A DNA stretch of 64,000 nucleotides, taken from NCBI GenBank assembly GCA_019911965.1, contig JAIOJF010000031.1:62001-126000 (forward strand), in the 5' to 3' direction. Positions within the stretch are counted from its first letter, which is position 1, and each line of letters begins with the position of its first letter. The notes under the pieces are model-generated. The model saw nothing but the letters and a program-made list of their open reading frames with translations, was not told the DNA's origin and made no database searches. Made by a program: the position numbers and the translations under genes. Source of the DNA: Paracoccaceae bacterium (GTDB lineage: Bacteria > Pseudomonadota > Alphaproteobacteria > Rhodobacterales > Rhodobacteraceae). Positions 19,079 through 28,770 of the stretch are shown piece after piece.

Positions 19079-19767
19079 GCATTCCCGCCGGCACTCTGGG
19101 CGTGGTGGTTCAGTCGGTCGAGCGCGCCGCGCAACCGGTGATCGACGGGCTGGCCGCCTGTGGCGTGGCAACGGTGCACGAGGCACAGGGGCGCAAGGGG
19201 TTGCTGGCCTCCTATCTGCGCCCGATCCAGTCCGGTGCAAGGGTGGCAGGTTCGGCGGTGACGATCCTGGCACCGCCCGCCGACAACTGGATGCTGCATG
19301 TCGCCATCGAACAGGTGCAGGCGGGGGACATGCTGGTGCTGGGCACCACCTCGCCCTCGGATGCGGGATATTTCGGCGATCTGCTGGCCACCAGCGCGAT
19401 GGCGCGGGGCTGTGCCGGGCTTGTGATTGACGCCGGGGTGCGCGATGTGCGCGATCTGGGCGAAATGGGCTTTCCGGTCTGGTCCAAGGCTGTCGGCGCG
19501 CAAGGTACGATCAAGGAGACATTGGGATCGGTCAATATCCCTGTCGTCTGTGCGCAGGAGGTGGTTTATCCCGGCGACGTGGTCGTGGCCGATGACGATG
19601 GCGTGGTGGTGGTACGCCGCGCCGAGGCTGCCGAGGTGCTGGCGGCCGCACTGGCCCGCGAGGCCAACGAGGCCGGCAAGCGGGCGCGGTTCGAGGCGGG
19701 CGAGCTGGGGCTGGACATCTACCAGATGCGCGAGCGGCTGGCGGCCAAGGGGCTGAAATATGTCTGA
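19075..19767 (+). CDS. ligK: 4-carboxy-4-hydroxy-2-oxoadipate aldolase (LigK/GalC/ProA, RraA-like fold)
   Basis: Class II, metal-dependent aldolase that splits 4-carboxy-4-hydroxy-2-oxoadipate to pyruvate and oxaloacetate, the last step of the 4,5-cleavage route. It also decarboxylates oxaloacetate in characterised members. It has 230 residues. The RraA-like core has [48 protein letters not shown] (the G-x-x-x-D metal-site region) and [18 protein letters not shown]. The ATG overlaps the galB stop. The C-terminal helix ([15 protein letters not shown]) is typical of the aldolase rather than RraA. Confidence 0.92.
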   Translation: MSIPAGTLGVVVQSVERAAQPVIDGLAACGVATVHEAQGRKGLLASYLRPIQSGARVAGSAVTILAPPADNWMLHVAIEQVQAGDMLVLGTTSPSDAGYFGDLLATSAMARGCAGLVIDAGVRDVRDLGEMGFPVWSKAVGAQGTIKETLGSVNIPVVCAQEVVYPGDVVVADDDGVVVVRRAEAAEVLAAALAREANEAGKRARFEAGELGLDIYQMRERLAAKGLKYV

Positions 19768-19850
19768 GTCGCACCCTGCCACGCCCGAAGGTGCAGGTGT
19801 GTTGCCCCTTCGGCTTACCCGGAAAAACAAGACATACATGCAGGCCCCTC

Positions 19851-20903
19851 ATGGCTGAGGCGCGGTGCATGTGGATGCGTGGCGGCACGTCCAAAGGTGG
19901 TTACTTCCTGGCCACCGATCTCCCGATGGACGTTGCCGCCCGCGATTCCTTTCTGCTGGCCATGATGGGCTCGCCCGATATCCGCCAGATCGACGGCATG
20001 GGAGGGGCCGATCCCTTGACCTCGAAAGTGGCGGTGGTGCAGGCATCCGCGCGGGCGGGCGTCGATGTGGATTACCTGTTCCTGCAGGTCTTCGTCGATC
20101 AGGCGGTGGTGACGGATGCGCAGAATTGCGGGAATATCCTTGCAGGCATCGGCCCTTTCGCGATCGAGCGCGGCCTGGTTGCGCCAACCGGCGATGTGAC
20201 CGAAGTGACGATCCATATGGACAATACCGGCCAGATCGCGGTGGCACGGGTCGAAACGCCGGACGGGGTCGTGCGCTACGATGGCTCGGCGCGGATCGAC
20301 GGCGTGCCGGGCACCGCCGCCCCGATACCGATCGCGTTTCGCGATACCGCCGGATCGTCCTGCGGGGCCTTGCTGCCGACCGGAAATGCGGTTGACCGGA
20401 TCGACGGTATCGAGGTGACGCTGATCGACAACGGCATGCCCTGCGTGGTGCTGCGGGCGGCTGATCTTGGCATATCCGGCACGGAAACCCCCGGGGCGCT
20501 GGAAGTGGATGCGGGCTTGCGCACACGGCTGGAGGCGATCCGCCTGAAGGCCGGGCCGATGATGAATCTGGGCGATGTGGCCGCGAAATCGGTGCCGAAG
20601 ATGACGATGGTCTCCGCCCCAAAAGACGGCGGCGCGATCTCGACCCGCACCTTCATTCCACATCGCTGCCACAAGACCATCGGGGTTCTGGGCGCGGTCT
20701 CGGTCGCCACGGCCTGCCTGCTGGAGGGCAGCCCGGCCTTTGCACTGGCCTCGCGCGGTGACGGGCCAGAGCGGGTGTTGCGGATCGAGCATCCGGGCGG
20801 TGAGATGAGCGTGGTGGCGCGGCTTGACGAAGGCGGAATGGTCGCCTCGGCGGCGATCCTGCGCACCGCGCGCAAATTGATGGACGGGGTGGTTTTCGCA
20901 TGA
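19851..20903 (+). CDS. galD: 4-oxalomesaconate tautomerase (GalD-like, PrpF family)
   Basis: Isomerises the keto form of 4-oxalomesaconate to the enol form needed by the hydratase. It has 350 residues from the ATG at 19851 (MAEARCMWMRGGTSKGGYF); the upstream 20 codons have no family similarity. PrpF/diaminopimelate-epimerase-like fold signatures: MRGGTSKG, DGMGGADPLTSKVAVV, TDAQNCGNILAGIGPFAIE and VPKMTMVSAP. It is 84 bases after the aldolase gene and overlaps the ligI start by four bases. It pairs logically with GalB. Confidence 0.9.
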   Translation: MAEARCMWMRGGTSKGGYFLATDLPMDVAARDSFLLAMMGSPDIRQIDGMGGADPLTSKVAVVQASARAGVDVDYLFLQVFVDQAVVTDAQNCGNILAGIGPFAIERGLVAPTGDVTEVTIHMDNTGQIAVARVETPDGVVRYDGSARIDGVPGTAAPIPIAFRDTAGSSCGALLPTGNAVDRIDGIEVTLIDNGMPCVVLRAADLGISGTETPGALEVDAGLRTRLEAIRLKAGPMMNLGDVAAKSVPKMTMVSAPKDGGAISTRTFIPHRCHKTIGVLGAVSVATACLLEGSPAFALASRGDGPERVLRIEHPGGEMSVVARLDEGGMVASAAILRTARKLMDGVVFA

Positions 20904-21787
20904 ACAGCCAACAGATGGATGCCGACTGGCTGGTGTTTCAGCCCAACCCGAGCAAGCCGAAATTCGTGCTGCCGAAAGGCACGGTAGACGCGCATTGCCA
21001 CGTCTTCGGGCCAAGCGCCGAGTTTCCCTTCGCACCCGAACGCAAATACACGCCCTGTGACGCCGGCAAGGCGCAATTGTTCGCCCTGCGCGATTTTCTG
21101 GGCGTCGAGCGCAACGTGATCGTGCAGGCAACCTGTCATGGCCGCGATAACCGGGCGATGGTGGATGCCTGCCGCGCGGCGGGTGAACGCGCGCGCGGGA
21201 TTGCCTCGGTCGGACCAGACGTGAGTGACGGCGAACTGGAAGCGATGGACGAGGCCGGGGTGCGCGGCGTGCGGTTCAATTTCGTCATGCGGCTGGTCGA
21301 TGCGACGCCGCCCGAAGTGTTCCTTGCCATCGCCGAGCGGATCGCCCGGCTGGACTGGCATATCGTGGTCTATTTCGAGGCCGCCGATCTGACCCGGCTG
21401 ATCCCGTTCCTGAAACGCCTGCCGACGGTGATCGTGGTCGATCACATGGGCCGCCCGGATGTCGCAAAAGGGGTGGATCACCCGGATTTCCAGGCCTTCC
21501 TCGGCCTGATGGGCGAGATGGACAACCTGTGGTCCAAGGTCACCTGCCCCGAGCGCCTGTCGGTGCAAGGCCCGCCCTATGACGATGTGGTGCCGTTCGC
21601 GCGTGCGGTGGTTGACGCCTATCCCGACCGGGTGTTGTGGGGCACCGACTGGCCGCATCCGAACATGAAAACGCATATGCCCGATGATGGCATGCTGGTC
21701 GATTACATCCCCCGCATCGCCCCTGAACCGGACAGCCAGCAAAAACTGCTGATCGACAACCCGATGCGCCTGTACTGGGCCCGCTGA
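20900..21787 (+). CDS. ligI: 2-pyrone-4,6-dicarboxylate hydrolase LigI
   Basis: Amidohydrolase-superfamily lactonase that opens 2-pyrone-4,6-dicarboxylate to 4-oxalomesaconate. It has 295 residues. The first-strand motif VDAHCHVFGPSAEFPF (DAHCH 30-34) and YTPCDAGKAQLFALRDFLGVERNVIVQ are distinctive for LigI. IVVDHMGRPD gives the next His and GTDWPHPN the catalytic Asp. It links LigC (which makes the pyrone) to GalD/GalB. Its start overlaps the galD stop (ATGA). Confidence 0.93.
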   Translation: MNSQQMDADWLVFQPNPSKPKFVLPKGTVDAHCHVFGPSAEFPFAPERKYTPCDAGKAQLFALRDFLGVERNVIVQATCHGRDNRAMVDACRAAGERARGIASVGPDVSDGELEAMDEAGVRGVRFNFVMRLVDATPPEVFLAIAERIARLDWHIVVYFEAADLTRLIPFLKRLPTVIVVDHMGRPDVAKGVDHPDFQAFLGLMGEMDNLWSKVTCPERLSVQGPPYDDVVPFARAVVDAYPDRVLWGTDWPHPNMKTHMPDDGMLVDYIPRIAPEPDSQQKLLIDNPMRLYWAR

Positions 21788-21826
21788 AGCGGCCACTCGC
21801 TGGCGCGAACCAACCGGAGACACGAC

Positions 21827-22183
21827 ATGGACCGACCCGCATTCGATTATCACATCGACATTCCCGGCACGACGATCTTTGACGGCAGGCAGGCGATGAA
21901 GGGCTATGCGCTGAACAAGATGTGCTACTCGTTCAACAACAAGGCCAACCGCGATGCCTTTGTGGCCGATGAAGAAGGCTACATGGCGCAATACGGCCTG
22001 AACGATCAGCAAAAGGCCGCCATCCGTGCGCGCGATGTGCTGGGCCTGATCGAGGCGGGCGGCAATATCTACTACCTCGCCAAGTTTGCCGGGATTTTCA
22101 AACTGGGGGTGCAGGATGTCGGCGGCCTGCAGACCGGCATGAGTGCAGATGAATTCAGGGCTTTCCTGAAAAGCCAGGCATAA
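21827..22183 (+). CDS. ligA: Class III extradiol dioxygenase alpha subunit, set 2 (LigA-like)
   Basis: 118 residues with the LigA fold signature DIPGTTIFDGRQAMKGYALNKMCYSFNNKANRDAF and RARDVLGLIEAGGNIYYLAKFAG. It differs clearly from set 1 and lacks its long C-terminal GGRSxxG tail. It should cap the adjacent beta subunit (22196-23044). With set 1 in the same cluster, one pair may prefer another substrate such as gallate or a methylated catechol acid. GGAGA precedes the ATG at 21827. Confidence 0.88.
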   Translation: MDRPAFDYHIDIPGTTIFDGRQAMKGYALNKMCYSFNNKANRDAFVADEEGYMAQYGLNDQQKAAIRARDVLGLIEAGGNIYYLAKFAGIFKLGVQDVGGLQTGMSADEFRAFLKSQA

Positions 22184-22195
22184 GGGAGACAGGAC

Positions 22196-23044
22196 ATGGC
22201 AAGGATTCTCGGCGGTATCACCACCTCGCACATCCCAGCGGTGGGCAACGCGATCCAGAACAAGTTGTACGACGATCCCTATTGGAAGCCGTTCTTCGAT
22301 GGCTATCCGAAGGTTCACGCCTGGATACAGGACAACAAGCCGGATTACGTGATCAACATCTACAACGATCACGGGCTTGGCTTCTTTCTGGACCGGATGC
22401 CGACCTTCGCAATCGGCGCGGCGCATGAATACCGCAACGAGGACGAGGGCTGGGGCCTGCCGTCGCTCGATCCGTTCCCCGGCGCGCCGGAATTGTCGTG
22501 GCATATCATCGAATCGATGGTGGCGGACGAATTCGACATCACCTCCTGCCAGGAATTGCCGGTCGATCATGGCTTCGTGGTGCCGATGCAGTTGTTCTGG
22601 CCAAGTGCGCCGCATCATCCCGACATGCCGCGAACCGTGCCGATCAGCGCCAACACCGTGCAGCACCCGATCCCGACGCTGAAGCGCGCATTGGCCTTCG
22701 GGCGGGCGCTGCGCAAGGCGCTGCTGTCATTTCCGGAAGATGCCAAGATCGTGGTGCTGGGCACCGGCGGGCTGTCGCACCAGTTGGACGGCCAGCGGGC
22801 GGGCTTCATCAACAAGGAGTTTGATCAGTATTGCCTGGACAAGATCGTGTCCGATCCGGACGAGCTGACCAGGATCACCCGCATGGAACTGGTCGAAAAG
22901 GCCGGCGCACAGGGCACCGAATTCCTGATGTGGATGATGATGCGCGGGGCTTTGGGCGACGATGTGATCGAGATTACCCGGAATTACCACATTCCGATCT
23001 CGAACACCGCGTCGGGCACGCTGTTACTGGAATGCGCCGCCTGA
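22196..23044 (+). CDS. ligB: Class III extradiol dioxygenase beta subunit, set 2 (LigB-like)
   Basis: 282 residues; catalytic Fe(II) subunit of an aromatic ring-cleaving dioxygenase. It has GGITTSHIPAVG (His12 ligand), NIYNDHGLGFF, EDEGWGLPS, ELPVDHGFVVPMQ and GTGGLSHQLDGQRAGFINKEFDQ. Many substrate-pocket positions differ from set 1 (for example GLGFFLDRMP against [10 protein letters not shown], and a longer FWPSAPHHPDMP loop), so a different substrate is plausible. It follows its alpha subunit by 12 bases with GGGAGACAGGAC upstream, and precedes pobA. Confidence 0.88.
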   Translation: MARILGGITTSHIPAVGNAIQNKLYDDPYWKPFFDGYPKVHAWIQDNKPDYVINIYNDHGLGFFLDRMPTFAIGAAHEYRNEDEGWGLPSLDPFPGAPELSWHIIESMVADEFDITSCQELPVDHGFVVPMQLFWPSAPHHPDMPRTVPISANTVQHPIPTLKRALAFGRALRKALLSFPEDAKIVVLGTGGLSHQLDGQRAGFINKEFDQYCLDKIVSDPDELTRITRMELVEKAGAQGTEFLMWMMMRGALGDDVIEITRNYHIPISNTASGTLLLECAA

Positions 23045-23090
23045 GGGCATGCGCCGCCCGCCAAGGGCAGATGACGAAAAGGACGAACAG

Positions 23091-24263
23091 ATGAAAACCA
23101 AGGTCGGAATCATCGGCGGCGGGCCGTCGGGGCTGATGCTGTCGCAATTGCTGGATTTGCAGGGCATCGACAATGTCGTGCTGGAAAAGCACAGCCGCGA
23201 ATATGTGCTGGGGCGGATCCGCGCCGGTGTGCTGGAACACGGCTTTGCGGAACTGATGCGCGAGGCGGAATGCGGCGAACGGATGGATGCCGAGGGCGAG
23301 ATTCACGACGGCTTCTTCATCGCCGATAACGGGCGCAAGCGCCGGGTCGATCTGGCCGGGCATACCGGCGGCAATTCGGTGGTGGTCTATGGCCAGACCG
23401 AACTGACCCGCGATCTTTATGATGCCCGCGCGAAAATGGGCGGCAAGGTGATCCACAATGTCGAGGATGTGGCGCTGCACGATCTGACCTCGGATACGCC
23501 TTACATCACCTACCGCGAGGGCGACGAGATCATCCGCGTCGATTGCGATTACGTGATCGGTGCCGATGGCTTTCACGGCCCCAGCCGCAAGGCGATCCCG
23601 GCGAATGTGCTGAAGGAATACGAAAAGGTCTATCCGTTCGGCTGGCTGGGGGTTCTGAGCCGCACGAAGCCGGTCAGCCCGGAACTGATCTATTCCAAAT
23701 CGGACCGGGGCTTTGCCCTGTGCTCGCTCCGCAGTCAGGTGCTCAGCCGCTATTACATCCAGGTGCCGCTGACGGACCGGATCGAGGATTGGTCGGATGA
23801 CGCCTTCTGGGCCGAGTTGAAGCGCCGCCTGCCCGCGGAAGATGCCGCCAAGCTGGAAACCGGGCCGTCAATCGAGAAATCCATCGCGCCGCTCAGGTCG
23901 TTCGTGGCCGAGCCGATGCGCTACGGCAACCTGTTCCTGGCCGGAGACGCCGCCCATATCGTACCGCCGACCGGGGCGCGGGGGCTGAACTCGGCGGCCA
24001 GCGATATCTACTACCTCTATCACGCGATGCTCGATCACTACAAAAAGGGCGACGATACCGGGCTGGAAACCTACAGCGCCAAGGCATTGGCGCGGGTCTG
24101 GAAGGCGCAGCGTTTCTCGTGGTGGATGACGACGCTTCTGCACAAGCTGCCGGACAATATCGCCTATGAGGACAAGTTGCAGGCGACCGATCTGGAATAC
24201 CTGTTCTCGTCGGAAGCGGCATTGACCTCGCTGGCGGAAAACTATGTCGGGCTGCCGTTCTGA
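23091..24263 (+). CDS. pobA: 4-hydroxybenzoate 3-monooxygenase PobA
   Basis: FAD and NAD(P)H-dependent flavin hydroxylase that converts 4-hydroxybenzoate to protocatechuate, feeding the ring-cleavage enzymes encoded upstream. It has 390 residues from the ATG at 23091, chosen because AAAAGGACGAACAG gives a good ribosome site. The FAD motif is VGIIGGGPSG (G9-G14). RIRAGVLEHG, DGFHGPSR (the DG fingerprint) and GDAAHIVPPTGARGLNSA are all present, as in characterised PobA. It is last gene of the galB-to-pobA run. Confidence 0.95.
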   Translation: MKTKVGIIGGGPSGLMLSQLLDLQGIDNVVLEKHSREYVLGRIRAGVLEHGFAELMREAECGERMDAEGEIHDGFFIADNGRKRRVDLAGHTGGNSVVVYGQTELTRDLYDARAKMGGKVIHNVEDVALHDLTSDTPYITYREGDEIIRVDCDYVIGADGFHGPSRKAIPANVLKEYEKVYPFGWLGVLSRTKPVSPELIYSKSDRGFALCSLRSQVLSRYYIQVPLTDRIEDWSDDAFWAELKRRLPAEDAAKLETGPSIEKSIAPLRSFVAEPMRYGNLFLAGDAAHIVPPTGARGLNSAASDIYYLYHAMLDHYKKGDDTGLETYSAKALARVWKAQRFSWWMTTLLHKLPDNIAYEDKLQATDLEYLFSSEAALTSLAENYVGLPF

Positions 24264-24343
24264 GGCAGGGGCGGCGCTGATGGCTGGACATGCGGCGGGC
24301 TTTGGCGCATCCCTGTGAGGCGCAACTGCCACAGGGCCGCCTG

Positions 24344-25090
24344 ATGTTTCCGATCCGCGATCACAACCCGTCCGCCGGCACGCCGTTTGTCACGATCGGC
24401 CTGATCGTGCTGAACGTGGTGGTGTTTCTGGCGATGCTGGGGCTGAACATGGATGAGCGGGCCATGTCCGGCTTCCTGCTGGACTGGTCGCTGATCCCGC
24501 AACAGGTCAGCCAGGGGCAGGGCTGGCACGGGCTGGTCACCTCGATGTTCCTGCATGGCGGGTTTCTGCACCTGATCGGCAACATGCTGTTCCTGTGGAT
24601 ATTCGGCGACAATCTTGAAGATGCCTTCGGGCCGCTGAAATTCCTGTTGTTCTACCTTTTATGCGGCATCGGGGCCGGGCTGGCGCATGTGCTGGCGGCG
24701 CCCTGGTCCGGGGTGCCGACGGTCGGTGCATCGGGGGCGATTGCCGGGGTGCTGGGCGGGTATCTGTTGCTGTTCCCGCGTGCCCGGGTGGACGTGCTGG
24801 TGATCTTTATCGTGTTCTTCCGCGTCTTTACCGTACCCGCCTGGCTGATGCTGGGGGTCTGGTTCGGCCTGCAGATCGCAAACGGGTCCGTCGCGGATAT
24901 CGAGGGCGGCGGCGTGGCCTATTGGGCGCATGCGGGCGGTTTCGTGTTCGGGCTGGTCTTTGCCCTGCCCGCCTGGCTGAAACGCGGCGCAGCGGGGTAT
25001 TGGCGGGCGACGAAGGGCGCACCGCCGCATCCTGAAGCCCAGTACCGGATGATCCGCACCTCGGTTCCCAGGGTGAAGCGGCGGCGTTAA
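24344..25090 (+). CDS. Rhomboid-family intramembrane serine protease
   Basis: A six-transmembrane protease that cuts membrane proteins within the bilayer. It has 248 residues from the ATG at 24344 (MFPIRDHNPS, the usual family start). Membrane spans can be read from about 15-34, 68-88, 98-118, 128-146, 150-172 and 193-212. The catalytic dyad is S130 in GASGAIAG and H196 in WAHAGGF; the conserved HLIGN (76-80) is in the second span. The C-terminal tail is short and basic. It stands alone after pobA; its target is unknown. Confidence 0.88.
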   Translation: MFPIRDHNPSAGTPFVTIGLIVLNVVVFLAMLGLNMDERAMSGFLLDWSLIPQQVSQGQGWHGLVTSMFLHGGFLHLIGNMLFLWIFGDNLEDAFGPLKFLLFYLLCGIGAGLAHVLAAPWSGVPTVGASGAIAGVLGGYLLLFPRARVDVLVIFIVFFRVFTVPAWLMLGVWFGLQIANGSVADIEGGGVAYWAHAGGFVFGLVFALPAWLKRGAAGYWRATKGAPPHPEAQYRMIRTSVPRVKRRR

Positions 25091-25093
25091 ACC

Positions 25094-26020
25094 CTAAACG
25101 TCCAGACACCAGCGCATGATCGCCTTCTGCGCATGCAGCCGGTTTTCCGCCTCGTCAAACACCACCGAATGCGCGCCATCCATGACCTCCGATGTCACCT
25201 CGTCATCGCGGTGCGCCGGCAGGCAATGCATGAACAGGGCATCCGGGCCGGCCTTCGCCATCAGTGCCGCATTCACCTGGTAGGGGCGCAACTGGTTGTG
25301 CCGGCGTTCGCGGGTCGAGGGGTTGTCGTGCATCGACACCCAGGTATCGGTGACCACCAGATCGGCCCCGGCAACCGCAAGGGCGGGATCACGCTCCATC
25401 GTCACCGCAACGCCCTGCCGGCGGGCGGCACCGATGAAGGCGGCTTCGGGTTCCAGCGTTTCCGGCCCGGTAAAGGTGAAATCGAAACCGAACTGCCCCG
25501 CCGCCTGCACCAGCGAGGCGCAGACATTGTTGCCGTCGCCCGACCACACCACCTTCTTGCCCTTGATCGGGCCGCGATGTTCCTCGAACGTCATCACATC
25601 GGCCATGATCTGGCAGGGATGGGTGCGGTTGGTCAGCCCGTTGATCACCGGCACATCGGCATGTTCGGCCATTTCCAGCAGGGTTTCTTCCTCGAATGTG
25701 CGCATCATGATCAGATCGACGTAGCGGCTGAGGACGCGGGCGGTATCGGCGATGGTCTCGCCGTGGCCCAACTGCATGTCCGCCCCCGACAGCACCATCG
25801 TCTGCCCGCCCATCTGGCGCACCCCGACATCGAAGGACACGCGGGTGCGGGTGGAGGGCTTTTCAAAGATCAGCGCCACCATCCGCCCAGCCAGCGGCTG
25901 ATCGTCATCCGGCGTGCCCTTGGGCCTGCCGCCCCGCGCGATCTTCATGGTACGGGCGCTTTCGATGATCTGGCGCAGATCGCCCGAGGTGGTCTTGTCG
26001 ATATCGAGGAAATGCTTCAT
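25094..26020 (-). CDS. argF: Ornithine carbamoyltransferase ArgF
   Basis: Joins carbamoyl phosphate and ornithine to citrulline in arginine synthesis. It has 308 residues from the ATG at 26020 ([11 protein letters not shown]); the frame is open far upstream but that part overlaps argD and is not real. The carbamoyl-phosphate site STRTR is at 56-60, the second signature [11 protein letters not shown] in the middle, and HCLPAHR near the C-terminus binds ornithine/phosphate. The start overlaps the argD stop by 4 bases, giving an argD-argF operon. Confidence 0.96.
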   Translation of the reverse strand: MKHFLDIDKTTSGDLRQIIESARTMKIARGGRPKGTPDDDQPLAGRMVALIFEKPSTRTRVSFDVGVRQMGGQTMVLSGADMQLGHGETIADTARVLSRYVDLIMMRTFEEETLLEMAEHADVPVINGLTNRTHPCQIMADVMTFEEHRGPIKGKKVVWSGDGNNVCASLVQAAGQFGFDFTFTGPETLEPEAAFIGAARRQGVAVTMERDPALAVAGADLVVTDTWVSMHDNPSTRERRHNQLRPYQVNAALMAKAGPDALFMHCLPAHRDDEVTSEVMDGAHSVVFDEAENRLHAQKAIMRWCLDV

Positions 26021-27207
26021 GTCGCCGCCTCGATGGCATCCTCGACGGCGATCGCGGCGCGGTCCAGCCGCGCCAGTGCCTCGGCCATGTCGTCGTCCGA
26101 AAGGTTCAGCGGCGGCAGGATGCGGATCACGTTCTGGCCACCCGGTACGGTCAGCAGTTTCTCGGCATATCCGGCCTTGACCACATCGGTATTCGGCACC
26201 TTGCAGACGATGCCCAGCATCAGCCCGACGCCCCGCATGCTGTCGAATACCTGCGGATGCGCGGCAACCAGGCCCTCCAGCTTCTGGCGCAAGGCCCCGG
26301 CGCGGCGGCACACGCCGTCCAGAAAGGCCGGATCGGCGACGATATCGACCACCGCCGCACCCACCGCCGTGGCCAGGGGATTGCCGCCATAAGTGGAACC
26401 GTGGGTGCCAGCGATCATGCCCGCCGCCGCGCGTTCGGTGGCAAGGCACGCGCCCAGGGGGAAGCCGCCGCCGATGCCCTTGGCAACGGCCATGATGTCA
26501 GGCGTGACGCCCGACCATTCATGCGCGAACAGGCGGCCCGAACGGCCCATGCCGCACTGGATTTCATCCATGATCAGCAGCAGGCCGTGTTCGTCGCACA
26601 GCGCCCGCAGGCCCTTCAGGAAGGCATCCTCGGCTGGTACGATGCCACCCTCGCCCTGTACCGGCTCGATCAGGATGGCGGCGGTATGTTCGTCAATGGC
26701 GGCCTTCGTGGCGGCCAGATCGCCGAATGGCACATGCGTGAAGCCCGGCAATTGCGGGCCGAAGCCCTTCAGCAGCTTCTCGCCACCGGCGGCGGCGATG
26801 GTGCCAAGGGTACGGCCATGAAAAGCATCCCGGAAGGCGATGATATTGCTGCGCTCGGGCTGGTCGTGATGGCTGAAATACTTGCGTGCCATCTTGATCG
26901 CGCATTCCATCGCCTCGGCCCCGGAATTGGTGAAGAACACGGTATCGGCGAATGTCGCCGCGACCAGCTTGTCCGCCAGCACCTGCTGGTTGGGAATGTT
27001 GTAGAGGTTCGACGTGTGCCACAGGTTTTCCGCCTGCGCCTTCAACACCTCGACCAGTTGGGGATGCGCATGACCCAGCACATTGACCGCGATACCCGCC
27101 CCGAGATCGAGATATCGGCTGCCATCCGCCTCGATCAGCCAGGAGCCTTCGCCTTTGACGAATGACATCGGTGCGCGGGCATAGGTCGGAAGAACAGCAG
27201 GGATCAT
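26017..27207 (-). CDS. argD: Acetylornithine aminotransferase ArgD
   Basis: Class III PLP aminotransferase that makes N-acetylornithine (and often N-succinyl-diaminopimelate) with glutamate as donor. The 396-residue length is normal. Marks are [19 protein letters not shown], the [11 protein letters not shown] cofactor-binding Asp, and the PLP lysine in [14 protein letters not shown]. It starts [16 protein letters not shown] with ATG at 27207. It is first gene of argDF; the 191-base upstream gap has a TTGACA (minus strand, 27260-27265) that could serve as a -35 box, without a good -10. Confidence 0.95.
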   Translation of the reverse strand: MIPAVLPTYARAPMSFVKGEGSWLIEADGSRYLDLGAGIAVNVLGHAHPQLVEVLKAQAENLWHTSNLYNIPNQQVLADKLVAATFADTVFFTNSGAEAMECAIKMARKYFSHHDQPERSNIIAFRDAFHGRTLGTIAAAGGEKLLKGFGPQLPGFTHVPFGDLAATKAAIDEHTAAILIEPVQGEGGIVPAEDAFLKGLRALCDEHGLLLIMDEIQCGMGRSGRLFAHEWSGVTPDIMAVAKGIGGGFPLGACLATERAAAGMIAGTHGSTYGGNPLATAVGAAVVDIVADPAFLDGVCRRAGALRQKLEGLVAAHPQVFDSMRGVGLMLGIVCKVPNTDVVKAGYAEKLLTVPGGQNVIRILPPLNLSDDDMAEALARLDRAAIAVEDAIEAAT

Positions 27208-27398
27208 CGAATTTGCCTTTCGGTCAGGAAAGCCACGGTTTGGCGGAAAGTCCGAATCTTGTCAATTGAGGGGTAAAGACACCAACCACCGAGCGGCGGA
27301 ACTGCGCGGGTTCGCAAACGTCGGATGGCGGGGAAAGGTCGCGGAAAAATCCTGACACGCCGAGGCGGGAACTTCCATCCCCGCCCGATCACCGCAAA

Positions 27399-28694
27399 CT
27401 AGCGGATGAATGCGTCGTCAAATCCCGCGCCACGCGCCGCCGACAGGGCCGAGGCGGCACTGGCGGCATCGGCAAACGGGCCAAGCATCACGATCTTCAG
27501 GGTCCGCCCGCCACGGCTGACCGGCCTGGCATAGACCGGCAGGCCAGCGGCGCTGAACCGTGCCAGCGTGCGTTCGGCATTGGCCGGCACGCCGAAGGTC
27601 GCCACCTGCACGAACTGCCCGCCACCGGCAGCAGGGGCCGGGGCGGCCACAGCTGCCTGCTCGACCGGCGCAATTGCCGGGGCCGAGGTATCCTCGATAT
27701 TGCGCAGGTCAATCATGTTCGACGGCGAGGCCGCGTCCGGCACGCGCTGGCGATACCGCACCGGCTGGCCAGCCGTGGTGGCGACACCGCCCGCCGGGGT
27801 ATAGGCCCGCGTGGCGGCAACGCCGTAATTGCCGGCATATTCCGCCGTCACGTCGCGCCCGGTGGTGGCGTCGATCAGGCGGCGCGGCATCGTGTCGGTC
27901 CAGATCAGATCCATCGCGGCCTGTCCCGCAGGCGTTCCAACGCCACGTCGCGCGGCCTGCCGTCCCTCGCTCAGAAGGCTGACATAGCCTTCCGGCAAAG
28001 CCACCGGCGCGGCCCGGGTAACCAGAACCGGCGGCGCGGCAGCCGGGGCCACAGCGACGCGGCCCAACCGTCCGTTCAGGTGATCCGCCGGATGCACCGC
28101 TTGCGGTACGGTGCGGATGGCCAGCGGTGTGCCGAACCAGCCGCCATTGGAATAGGCGGCGGTCTGCACCGGCTGCGCCTGCACTCTGGGCGGCGCGGCG
28201 ACCGGGGCTGCAACCGGCGCGGCGGCAGGGGCAACGGCAACGGCAACCGCAGCCGGGGCCGGGGCCGGGATCTGCCCGCGTCCGCCGTTATAGGCTGGCG
28301 CACCGTCAAACCAGTTCCAGGCGACAGGAGTGGTGGTGGTGCGCACCGGCGGCGGCGCGACCGGTGCGGCCTGAGGGGCCGGTGCCGGTTGCGGCACGGC
28401 TGCAACCCGCTGTGGCGTCTGCGCTGCGGCAGGCGGCGTCGCACCTGCGACACCGGTGGGTGGATAATTGCAGTTCACCTGGCGGCTGCGATCGACCCGC
28501 GGCACCCAGGACACATTGCCGCCATAGCCGGCACGGATGAACATGCAGCCCTTGCTGTCGACGTAAAAGGATTCGGTATAGCTGGCAGGCGGCACTTCGG
28601 CCGGTCCGCGCACCTGGCGAAGCGTCTTCGCCCCGGCCCCACCGGAGAGTGAGAGAACCATCGCTCCCACGAGGATCGCGCGTACTGCCCGCAT
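27399..28694 (-). CDS. SPOR-domain cell-envelope protein with Ala/Pro-rich linker
   Basis: 431 residues. A signal peptide (about 1-22, MRAVRAILVGAMVLSLSGGAGA) is followed by a small Cys-containing segment (SKGCMFIRAGYGGNVSWVPRV to QVNCNY). A long low-complexity Ala/Pro/Val linker (about 80-190) and a middle region end in a C-terminal SPOR domain (about 350-431, FVQVATFGVPANAERTLARF to GPFADAASAASAL). SPOR domains bind denuded septal peptidoglycan, so a periplasmic role in division or cell-wall remodelling is likely. It is monocistronic. A signal peptide rather than a membrane anchor separates it from FtsN-like proteins. Confidence 0.85.
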   Translation of the reverse strand: MRAVRAILVGAMVLSLSGGAGAKTLRQVRGPAEVPPASYTESFYVDSKGCMFIRAGYGGNVSWVPRVDRSRQVNCNYPPTGVAGATPPAAAQTPQRVAAVPQPAPAPQAAPVAPPPVRTTTTPVAWNWFDGAPAYNGGRGQIPAPAPAAVAVAVAPAAAPVAAPVAAPPRVQAQPVQTAAYSNGGWFGTPLAIRTVPQAVHPADHLNGRLGRVAVAPAAAPPVLVTRAAPVALPEGYVSLLSEGRQAARRGVGTPAGQAAMDLIWTDTMPRRLIDATTGRDVTAEYAGNYGVAATRAYTPAGGVATTAGQPVRYRQRVPDAASPSNMIDLRNIEDTSAPAIAPVEQAAVAAPAPAAGGGQFVQVATFGVPANAERTLARFSAAGLPVYARPVSRGGRTLKIVMLGPFADAASAASALSAARGAGFDDAFIR

Positions 28695-28747
28695 TCTTGC
28701 CCCCTGTTATTGCAACAGAGAATGCCCAAATGTGAAACAATAGTAAA

Positions 28748-28764
28748 GGGCGACGCGCCCGGTT
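28748..28764 (-). terminator. Probable terminator of upp
   Basis: GGGCG-ACG-CGCCC (28748-28760) lies 11 bases past the upp stop. The minus-strand transcript continues TTTACTATTGTTT. The stem is short but G+C-rich. Confidence 0.5.
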
Positions 28765-28770
28765 TTTGGC

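Noticed and set aside
20276-22666. 796-codon minus-strand open frame under galD, ligI, ligA and ligB
   Set aside because: It crosses the boundaries of four recognised genes in the other direction and carries no family features.
26021-26449. N-terminal extension of ArgF
   Set aside because: The frame stays open into argD but ArgF starts naturally at 26020 (MKHFLDID); the extension overlaps real argD coding sequence.
27207-27398. argDF promoter
   Set aside because: TTGACA occurs on the minus strand at 27260-27265 but no matching -10 box follows at the right spacing; evidence is too thin to list.
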